Shown here: piece by piece, positions 54,937 through 64,000 of the stretch | How the letters are laid out: every line of letters begins with the position of its first letter | How positions within the stretch are numbered: the first letter of the stretch is position 1 | Assembly (NCBI RefSeq): GCF_036588685.1 | Contig: NC_086383.1 | Span: forward strand, 32,077,141 to 32,141,140 | From: Mytilus trossulus | Taxonomy: Eukaryota > Mollusca > Bivalvia > Mytilida > Mytilidae | Length of the DNA: 64,000 bases | Direction of reading: 5' to 3' | Program-made: the position numbers and the translations under genes | The notes under the pieces: model-generated | The model's input: only the letters and a program-made list of their open reading frames with translations | What the model was told of the DNA's origin: nothing | Database searches by the model: none

Positions 54937-57106
54937 AAAAAAAAAGTCATCCAAAATCTGGACAAAGAATCATATCTATGTTAAGAGTGAATTACAGCGA
55001 TACTGACTCCAAGGTCGAATCTATTCATAATTTATTGATGGAACAATATATGTATACAACCTTCTTTTGGTCTTCATCTGTAAACTTCCTAGAACTATTA
55101 CGAAGAATATTGGTATCATCAATGAAGCCAGGACTACAATTTGACAATAGAATACAATAAAGTAACACATGTACGATAAACTTACTAAACAAACATGAAT
55201 AATAAATATTAAAAGAGATTATATTTACATATACGAAAGCATATATCAGAAAAGAAACATAACTAAGAAATAGAATGACAAAAGTTGACATTTCCTATAA
55301 TAGTAATTTTATTAATATTGTCATCATATTGAAATAATTACATTACTTGTATGTTTCATTATAATACGTTATTTTGATTGGTTAACAGCAATCTCGCGAC
55401 ATTCTGAAATAAATTAACCTTCATTACAAAATGAAATGCACCATTCTTAATGACACGAGCTTCCACAATAAAGTGCTCAGGTAAATAAAAGAAAAACTTG
55501 GAAGAATCGTGTTTTCATAATCCTATCAACAAAGATGTAATTATAAGTATTGAATGCTTCTTTTAGTAATTGTATAGGGTTGTTAAAGCGTTGTCCGTTC
55601 GCAAATTTTTAGAATAAAGCGCCCATGGCCTTCATACACAATGTACCTTGGTCAACGCTTTTACACCCCAATCAATCTACAAAAGAAGCATATAAGTCTT
55701 AATCAAATTTAAATATCTTTTTTTCGTTATCTCCCTTAAAAATGTAACTTCTGAAAACTTGGAGGGGAAAGTTTTTCATCTTCCAGGTGCATTCAGAATG
55801 TGGTGGGGTTAACATATTTGTATAAGCTGGGACAATGGGGTAACATCATTAGAATAAACATTAATATCAGATGGAAAGAGCTTGACTCAGTAAATCGGTA
55901 ACAAACAGCATGTCAAAAGACACATAGAACCAGAGTACTTGGTTAATTTGAAGCTAGTTAATAGACCAATGTTGATTAATAAATTTAGACCATGTCTTTT
56001 TTTAGACTAAAGACTTATCATTGCATCTTCAAAGGATTTAGTGTGAAGACGTCATAAGCATTCGGAGAAAACCATGACATCGTGTTGTTCAAAAATATAA
56101 TTATCGACCTGATGCAGGCCCGTAACTCAATAGCAATATTTGTCCAGTTATGTATTAAACTTTTTAGAATAAAATCAGTGTTACATATAGTGCCGAGAAA
56201 GACCATTTTCACAGATCAGTTGACCTCTGTCAGGCTGTCATATGCACCTTATACTTGTAACAACCATTCTATAGACCAAGTAATCATAATAAATGAGAAA
56301 CTGACTTAAATGAAAACTTTAAAACGTTGTTCAATCATCCGTGAACAGAGGTCAGACCAGCTCGCTAGTCATGTCGGACGGACAGACACCATACAATGGC
56401 CATTCGCCATTGAATACACTTCAAGCAATTAAAAAGTTCTGAAAATAACCTTCTGAAGTCCAGTTTCAAATTACAGATATTATACAATTTTAGATTAGAT
56501 TTCTTTGCAGAATGCAGGACAATGCAAGACAAACTGTAGTCTCTGCCTATTAAAAGCAAATAGCAAAAGCATTGTGGTTTGAAACGACATATACTCTATT
56601 ACATAATTTTTAAATATCTGGTGTAGTATACGCGCTGAAGACACCTTGGCATAGACATACAACTTTATGGTTACATGGTTTAATATAAACTAACTAGAAT
56701 CAACAGCAACAAATGTTTATATAACAAGCATTTAAGTAGAAATACAGATCGTGGGAATCCTGGATAAAGTCATAAATTATGACGCTGCATCCGATGATGC
56801 AGTTTATAGTACCGACAGCTGATTAACGTAAACAAACTTGAACTGACAAATATCAACATAATTGTAAATACTTCATCTGGCACTGAAGGTTAAGGGACCA
56901 ACTGTGTATTGATTACAAATCAAGGTACTTAGTAACAACGTTCTAGGAACTACATCACCAACTAATTATAACTTACTTGATGGCATTCACTCTTACACCG
57001 TGAAGACCTAATTCTGAAAGAAATTTATTAAATCAATATTTTTTTCAATGATTTGTTCATTAACTGTATGCGTCGATAAAGTTTTTTTAAAAGAAGGTGG
57101 TAAAAC

Positions 57107-57125
57107 GGGGGGGGGGGGGGGGGGG
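57107..57125 (+). repeat. Poly-G run (19)
   Basis: G19 in intron 6 of SDR copy B; a possible quadruplex-forming or assembly-sensitive tract. Confidence 0.9.
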
Positions 57126-58409
57126 TCAAAGCTGTTTTTGAACGTGAGGGATCAATAAGTTGGTGTAAAGACAGACAACCGGGGAAGCATATGTTTTAAA
57201 TATTATCATGATTATTTCACAACTTATTTAAATAAACGTTAGATTAGACAAAAATGGACAGATGAAAAAAGATAAAAATGATATCAAGCATCAAGCACTG
57301 TACCATCACAAAAGAAATTTTTTTAAATTCTTTTTATTTTGTAATATTCAATACAATCAATTACAAGTCACAACATTTTACAATGATTTTGGTTGGTTGA
57401 CGAAACCGGCAATTCCTTTAATTTTTTCATCTAGAAATATTACTGTATAATAAATATATTTTACCTTTGGCTAGACATTTTGTAAGCATATCAATAGCTA
57501 CTTTTGCCATGCAGTAAACTACTACTTCCGGTTGCTGAAAAACATAAAACTTTTTTTTTATTTGCATATCAATATTACAAAGTAATTTTGCATTACAAAT
57601 TTAAATTACAGTTAAAGTAACGAAGTTACTAGGGAGTGAAATATGTTATACATTCCAAATGTGTTTTTATGATAGATTCTATGATTTTGAACATTTGTGG
57701 CTTTCTTTTAAGTGCAAATATATGGTTAACTTCCCAGGAAAACTGCTTTCCTGTTCAGATGGTTTTTAAACAGCATACAAATTATTGTTGAAAACAATAT
57801 ATTGACATATAAATGTTTTGGTTGTGTTGTTTGGTGCCGTTTCAATTAACACAGTGTTCGGACAGAACTGTACGATTTCATTTTTATTTTCAGGGTCAGT
57901 TTAAAGAATACATAAACTATTAAATTATAAATTAAATATACTTACCGGTATCGTGGTTCTGATACTTGACATGTAGATTATATTACCTACATTGGAAATT
58001 TAAATTACTTAAAAGTATATTTTATATTCATACGCTGTTTCTTATGATTGTATGTATAAAGAAGAGGCGAATTTGATTCATAAAAGTTAACATATGCATG
58101 CAATATTCCATATTTGTTATTAAAAAACGATATTAATCATCTTTATTTTAAACATGAAAGTAATCCGACAGCGTATCTAAACAATTTTTGTTGCATTCAT
58201 CTGAAAGTATGAAATTACGCCAATACTTAATTCTGCCTCTTTTGCTTCCCCTTGGTAATATTTAATTTGTTCTAGCCAATTCCATTGTCACGTCGTCTCA
58301 TCGATTGTATAGTTTCCCTTCTGACTGGTTATTAGCAAACACGTAAATTTACTGAACCCTATATTCTTTTCTTAAAGTCAAATTCAATTTAAAGTGTCAT
58401 TCCCTATAT

Positions 58410-58426
58410 CCCCCCCCCCCACCCCC
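58410..58426 (+). repeat. Poly-C run
   Basis: A C-rich run in intron 4 of SDR copy B, at the far edge of the exon-4-derived array. Confidence 0.9.
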
Positions 58427-58429
58427 GTA

Positions 58430-58765
58430 CCAACAGACCTTTTGTTTTTTAGATGAGGCAAGCAAAGTTGTGACAGCAATAAATTAGTTTTTCCTTATGC
58501 TGACAAACCTTGTGTTTCTTTGAGATAAGAGAAGCATATTTGTGCAAGAAAGAATTTAGATTTCCTTCATACTAACAAACCTTTTGTTTCTTTGAGTTGA
58601 GGCAAGCATAGTTGTGCCAGTTAGAATTTAGTTTTGTCTCATACTAACAAATATTTTGTTTCTTTGAGATGAGGGAAGCATAGTTGTGACAGAAAAATTT
58701 AGTTTTTCCTCATACTAACAAACCTTTTGTTTCTTTGAGATATGGCAAGCATAATTGTGCTAAGA
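58430..58765 (-). repeat. Exon-4-derived ~72-bp array, copy B
   Basis: Reverse-oriented units with GAGGCAAGCATAGTTGTG near 58456, 58530, 58601, 58672 and the true exon unit at 58743. Five units, homologous to the arrays in copies 1 and A. Confidence 0.88.
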
Positions 58766-60019
58766 ACAATTTCGCCTTCTGGTTCACACTGACGAATCTG
58801 TCGTAATCCTCTTCCTTGGTTTCACTTACATTTGCAAACAAAACAGAGCCTGCAATATCAGCCTAAAACGTATGTGCATTTATGGGATGTAGTCTTCTCA
58901 TATCTGAGTGGCGTTAACCACGAAGATTTGGGACTACTTATATCTTATTTGCATAGTAATAGATAATTCTTTTATTTTTTCTCTTATTCTATGAGAGCAA
59001 TCTGTTTTGATAAAATTTACTAGATGCAGCTACACTTTCAGCATACATTTTATTGTTATGTTTTGCAACGAAAACTTAATTGCGTCTACTCTTCTGCCAT
59101 CAAGTTGATACTTTATCATTGCTTATGTATGTCAAAATGAATTTCTGTACTATCTTGTATTTTTTTGGTTTGATTGCCAAAACCTGAACGTTTTGCCGAT
59201 AAATGATAACACCTCTATGTAAATACAGATTCTGAAATAGTTAAAATCCACAAAATATCTAATCTCTCAATATGACTTTCTTTTAGAGAAACAAAAGTTG
59301 TCGGTCCTGATGCTACTATAGCACTATAGCTAAGCTTTACTTCTTTATCCTGAATAATTCGTTCAAGACATCGTGAATGTTGAATCATAATAAAATATAA
59401 TTATATTTATATAAAGGATCCGCAGAAGGTAAAACAGTTCTGCATGTAAAATATTAGCCTTTATTACTTCCAATTGTTGTAAATACTGTGAGAACATACC
59501 GTGAGATCAGAATATCTTGTTCTAAATGAAAGTATGTCGTTGAAATGATGGGAATTAAGATTTTTATTTATGTGACAGGAGTTCGGTTACATGTAGTACA
59601 TGTTGATTCCAAATCGTATTCTCTCAAACTGTGTCTAGACGATTAATTAGAAACATTTCGGAACAATTTGATACGTTCCGCATACAAAACTTTAATTTGG
59701 AAAGGTATCATTTCCAATGTTAGCACTATGTCATATACAAATGATGAATGTTTATATCTGTGGACCGAATATTAACTAGATGTTGACTCAGTTTTGTTGG
59801 GTCGCTGCTTATTTGGTGGTTACATCATATTTTCTTTTATAATGGTGCACAAAAAGGTATATTTTATTATATAAAACAAACCAATATATCCAATCTTCCA
59901 AATTTATGATCAGGTTCTTTACAATTTCTTCCCTGAAGGCAGATTGAGATAAGTCACCACTGCAATACCCTATCTAAGAAGAAGATATAATCATGCGTAT
60001 ACATTAAATGGGATAATTT

Positions 60020-60470
60020 ATCAGTACTTATAGTAAAAAGGGGTATTTTCAATATGAATAAATTTGACCTATCTACTCACAAACTAAATCAGGACAACAT
60101 GGTAAATTTGTTAAAACAACCAGAGTAAGAAAAAACCAATTAACTCATTGAAAACAACCATCATTATTTAAAATTCCTATACAAATGGAATGCACAACAT
60201 TTCACGTGCGCATTACATTAGGGCGCATCAGAGATTTACATTTTTGTTTTAGATTGCACACACGATTTTGTTACTTTTGCGCATATTCATTTTACAAGTC
60301 GCACAAGTAAACTATAATGAATATAGACCATTCATGAAATATGAAGCCAACTTTGAAAAAAAAAAAAAGAGAGAAAAAAAATCATAAATTAAGTCAATGT
60401 TGGCAAAAATGTTTGGAAAGTTAACATAAAGGTTCGTTTATCAGAAACAAATCACAGGGAAACACAAATG
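60020..60470 (-). other. Remnant of intron 2 of SDR copy B
   Basis: Aligns in reverse with 15860-16120 of SDR copy 1 (for example AATTAACTCATTGAAAACA and TTCGTTTATCAGAAAC). Homology stops at about 60470. Confidence 0.65.
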
Positions 60471-60500
60471 GACAGCACGACTGGAGATTCCTAACATTGT
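60470..60500. other. Head-to-head junction between SDR copies B and C
   Basis: To the left is intron-2 sequence of copy B (minus). From about 60497 (CATTGTTATATCTCTG) the sequence matches intron 1 of copy 1 at 8617 and then 9469 onward (plus). The ~800-bp hairpin-rich block 8652-9470 of copy 1 is absent here. Confidence 0.65.
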
Positions 60501-62100
60501 TATATCTCTGAATTTAAATATATCGCTGGTTTCCGATGTAATTGCTAATCTCTGATATGAGTGATTCAACGTGTGTCACGGTTTTATGTTTTATTTAAAT
60601 TGAACTGAAAAGCTGCATTAGTCCAGACATATCAACCTTAAAACAAAAAACAGTCAGACTATTTATATCTATTGTTATTTTTTTCTGTTATGTAGGTCAT
60701 AAGATATAAGACATAAGACATTTTATTTCAATAAAGCCCATGATATGATATGAAGTACAACATTTTTCCTATTATAGTAATTTGATCAGCATGACTTGAT
60801 GAAATGAGAATACAAATTTTAAAAAATTAGGCATACAATAAGGCGTAGGTACGGTTTCAGATTTGTGAGCCGACATAACGTTAAAACGGCGAATCAAAGA
60901 ATTCAACTTTATTTATAATATATATTGGACTATGCTGTTGATTAAAATTTACCAATTCCAGTCCTTTTTGTTTTCCAAAATTATCAGGAGAAGACAAAAA
61001 CGGTCTTTAGTTTTAGTAGCATAGATAAAACAATGTTGTTGATTAAATATTACTCCATGAATTCCAGGCCTTTTGTTTTCCAAATAATTAATATTACTAA
61101 TAATTGATAAGTTCCAAGTCAGTCGTCGGGTTCAAACTGAAAAATTTTGAAAGAAAAGAAAAGTGTGCATCTTAAAATCACTATGCCTTTATCAGGTGAC
61201 AATACCAACACTTAAAATCCAGGCTAACATGAGGCTTATACATAATTAGATATTTTAATTCAGACACGGATCCGCCGCTATCGTAGGTGTGTTCTAGTAT
61301 AATGTAATATATAATGAATACTGATATGTAACAGGAAGAACAAGTTATAGTAACATGATTAAGCACAGGTTTTAAAAGGTTTTAATAACATTTGTTTTCA
61401 AAATTTCAAATGAATAAAAAGACTGAGATATGGGGTACATGTCAATTAAAAAGCAACCAAACAACAAAAATATCCCAATGACAAATAATTAATCTAAACC
61501 ACTGTGCGGTATTCAAGTGAATTTTTGCGACAGACCTACACAAATGTCAATATTACTATAACGAACTCCATTTTTGTTTTTCAAACGTTAATTTATCTAT
61601 CTGATGATGAGTGATGCCCTATAACTAGATATGATTACCAACGAATTTAACACGAGCAGCACGACGAGTGTTTTTTGCAGAACAGGAAATGTTGGCATTT
61701 GACACAACCATACTCCTTGAACCTGTTCGTGTTGCTCAATATTTGATTTCTGTGTAGTGTACTTTTTAATGAGTTGTTTGTCTATTTGAATATTTCTTTT
61801 TACTATGTTACCGTCTGTTTGTCATCCGCTTAATGATTTCTTTTTAACTGTCAATTAATTGTTCGTAGACTTTTTAACATTAAATTGACAAAAAAGTGCT
61901 CTTTTAATTGTGACATCAGTAAAAATATAAAAAAAGACCGCGCTCCTCAAATTATTGCTGTTTTACAACATGCAGAGCTAATTGGCAGATCCAGTGTTTT
62001 GGGGTCCAGGGGCCGGACCCCCTCCTTTTATTTATTTATCTATTGATATTTTACATTTATTTGTTTTAAAATATTTGAACATGTTGAACGGTTCATGGTG
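60500..62100 (+). other. Partial intron 1 of SDR copy C
   Basis: Collinear with intron 1 of copy 1 from about 9470 (TCGCTGGTTTCCGATGTAAT) and with intron 1 of copy A in reverse. It lacks the Penelope insertion and contains no exon 1. Confidence 0.65.
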
Positions 62101-62176
62101 TTCCGGCAGTTGCAACCCTCAGTTTTTAAAATGGCTGGTTCCGCCCGAGGATAAAGTGTTTATATCGATATTTCAG

Positions 62177-63549
62177 GAGCGAGTTCTGGCATAGGAAAAG
62201 CCACCGTTATTAAGTTAGCAGAATATGGTGCAATATTATTTTTAGTGGTTCTTGAAGAGGACAAATTACAAATTGTACAACAAAAGTGCATGGAAACGGG
62301 TTTAGAAGAAGAAAAAGTAAGTTATTTGAATTTTAATATAACTATAATTTTGTCTCTCATTTATCAGGATCATCATATTGATTTTATAAAATGTAAACTC
62401 AGTCTTGTTTTCTAGTTTTCAATAGACTTTCATTGAAATATCTGGATTGAAGGTTGAATGAATAACCGTTTTAAGTGTTACACGCATATTGGGACGAGAC
62501 GATGTCAATGTGATACGAACATTTATCCTGCTTTGTTCTTTACCGACACGCTATGAAACATAACAATACGAAGATGCGGTATGATTGCCAATGATACAAG
62601 TCTCCACAAAAGTCCTATGAAACAAAAATTGACAACTATAGGTCACTGTACGACCTTCAACAATGAGCAATGGGTTTTAAAGGGAAGTTAATGGGGAGCC
62701 AAATCTACAGTAATATAAGGGTATGCATGGATTTAACATAGTAGACTATAATGAGCCAAATCTACAGCAAAATGTGGGTCTGGATAGGCTTTACAGAGGA
62801 GAATAATGAGCCAAAATCAGCAGCAAAATGGGTGTCTGGATGGACTTTACACAGTAGAGAATAATGAACCAAATCTACAGCAAAATTGGGGTCTGGATGG
62901 ATTTTAAAAAGTAGAGAATAATGAGCCAAAATGAATATTCTGCATCACAAATTGCAAGAATCAATCATGTAGAAAACTGATTTCATTTTATAGATTAAAC
63001 AAATATAATAATCATGGTTTTCACCTGTATGATAAAGAGTTTTTTTGATCGAATTACTTACCAAATGGTTTACCTTTGTTCATGCGTTACCCATCTTTAA
63101 CTAGGGGGTTAAATAGGAAGTCACATGAATACGGTTTCAATGAGGTTGAATTATTCATTTGCAAGTGAATAATTCATCAGCGATGTTTCTTAGCTGATTT
63201 TCACAAAATTTAAACAAACTGGCTGCTAAAAGCGAATTATTGTTGTACTATTTTTATTGCATTTATGATATAACAAAAAAAGATCATATTTTGTCTTTTT
63301 TTATTTCTAGTATATAATGTCCCTTTAACCAATGACATTGTTAACGCCTTCTTGCTGATTGTTTTAACAAATTTACCATGTAAATTACCTTTTCTACTGT
63401 AAGTACTGATATGTTATCCCATGTAATGTATCCGCATGATTATATTTTCTTCTTAGATAGGGTATTGCAGTGGTGACTCATCTCAATCGGCCTTCAGGGA
63501 AGAAATTGTAAGGAACCTTATACAGAAGTTTAGAAGATTGGATATATTG
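62177..63549 (+). CDS. SDR copy C: exons 2-3 of a partial SDR gene, continuing past the window
   Basis: Exon 2 is 62177-62316 (GASSGIGKATVIKLAEYGA, then VVLEEDKLQIVQQKCMETG) and exon 3 is 63457-63549 (IGYCSGDSSQSAFREEIV, then FRRLDIL), lengths 140 and 93 nt as in copies 1 and A, with the same phases and consensus splice sites. FGRLDIL has become FRRLDIL and GDLSQ is GDSSQ. No first exon is present between the B/C junction and exon 2, and the ATG upstream of exon 2 (62131) is followed by an in-frame stop. It is therefore probably 5'-truncated unless transcribed from a distant first exon. Later exons would lie beyond 64000. Confidence 0.75.
62565..62680 (+). repeat. SINE-like dispersed repeat R3
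   Basis: ACAATACGAAGATGCGGTAT to ACTGTACGACCTTCAACAAT, at the same intron-2 position as the copy at 12105-12245, so it predates the gene duplication. Confidence 0.6.
62690..62940 (+). repeat. 57-bp minisatellite, about 4 units, copy C
   Basis: Units with AATGAGCCAAATCTACAGC and GGGTCTGGAT, same family and intron position as 13985-14620 but far fewer copies. Confidence 0.88.
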
Positions 63550-63574
63550 GTTTGTTTTATATGATATAAATAAA

Positions 63575-63645
63575 CCAATCGCCAATCCTCGGGTGACTCC
63601 GCTACTCTTCTTCTGAGGTACGGAATCGGTCGAGTTGTGACAAAT
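63575..63645 (+). repeat. Promoter-type GC-richer element in intron 3 of copy C
   Basis: CCAATCCTCGGGTGACTCCG, then GGTACGGAATCGGTCGAGTT, matching the elements before the copy-A first exons. Its location in an intron shows it is mobile or dispersed. Confidence 0.65.
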
Positions 63646-64000
63646 GATTAATAAACCTTTTTGTTCACCATCATAAAAGAACATATGATGTAACCAGCAA
63701 AAAAGCAGCGACCCATCAAAACTAAATCGACATCCAGTTGATTTTCGGTCACAGATACAAACATCCATCATTTCTATATGACATAGTGCTAACATTGGAA
63801 ATTATACCTTTCCAAATTAAAGTTTTGTATTCGGAACGTATCATTTATCGACAAAACGCTCAACCTTTGGCAATAAAAAAAAATACATGATAGTACAGTG
63901 TTTCATTTTGCCATACAAAGGCAGGGATTATAGTATTATGCCCAGTATTGAAAAAGACGTCTAGTTAACGAGTTTAAGTTAACGAATAACACACGGCTAT

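Larger units (their letters stand above)
54420..59973 (-). pseudogene. SDR copy B: exons 3-9 only, frameshift in exon 3
   Basis: Exons in transcription order: 59973-59882, 58862-58724, 57986-57946, 57534-57465, 57013-56977, 55133-55061, 54572-54420. Exons 4-9 are open, in phase and have good splice sites (ADIAG, SVNQKAK, YMSSIRT, YCMAK, GLHGVRVNAINPGFIDDT, GSINNVDGG). Exon 3 is 92 nt where every other copy has 93: one base is missing near 59913 after the AACCTGAT segment, shifting the frame before the LDIL strand. Exons 1 and 2, with the nucleotide-binding loop, are absent; homology ends near 60470 where sequence of copy C begins in the opposite direction. It cannot make a full SDR. The intact downstream exons suggest recent loss. 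Confidence 0.85.

Noticed and set aside
63478-63795. 105-codon minus-strand frame
   Set aside because: It is the antisense of exon 3 and intron 3 of SDR copy C; no splice or family support.

Overview
The window is animal (spliced, intron-rich, AT-rich, packed with short dispersed repeats) and looks like a bivalve, most probably a mytilid mussel. That last step is inference from repeat families I recognise; no marker gene is present. Only a few percent is coding. No bacterial operon, CRISPR array, rRNA or true tRNA gene is seen.

Two protein families make up nearly all the recognisable genes. The first is a classical short-chain dehydrogenase/reductase (SDR, FabG-like) with a fixed nine-exon structure. 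Copy 1 (+ strand, 8011-22015) is intact, 261 aa. Copy A (- strand, 47784-38020) is intact, 260 aa, and has a second equivalent first exon at 50577-50541. Copy B (- strand, 59973-54420) keeps exons 3-9, lacks exons 1-2 and has a 1-nt frameshift in exon 3. Copy C (+ strand, from 62177) shows exons 2-3 and runs off the right edge. B and C meet head to head near 60470-60500. The second family is a small two-domain protein of muconolactone-isomerase-like / dimeric alpha-beta-barrel type: one complete gene (+, 30290-35259, 186 aa) and the last exon of a sister gene at 2806-2931. So the order is barrel gene, SDR, barrel gene, SDR, SDR remnant, SDR, which suggests repeated duplication of a two-gene unit.

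Layout: 1-7.9 kb holds nested TTAA-flanked MITEs, LINE tails, the last barrel exon and a 1.5-kb hAT-like element with an 8-bp target duplication. 8-22 kb is SDR copy 1 with large introns carrying a Penelope-like insertion, hairpins, a 57-bp minisatellite and a 72-bp array grown out of exon 4. 22-30 kb is gene-poor, with tandem repeats, MITEs, a tRNA-like SINE and one weak exon candidate. 30-35 kb is the barrel gene. 35-37 kb holds nested MITEs. 38-51 kb is SDR copy A and its duplicated promoter/first exon. 51-54 kb holds a 502-bp foldback element and a ~150-bp tandem repeat. 54-64 kb holds SDR copies B and C.

The SDR copies keep the Asn-Ser-Tyr-Lys catalytic residues but lack the usual NNAG motif. 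The most unusual structures are the exon-4-derived splice-donor arrays present in three copies, a 14-bp palindrome upstream of all three first exons, and the tandem duplication of a promoter plus first exon.
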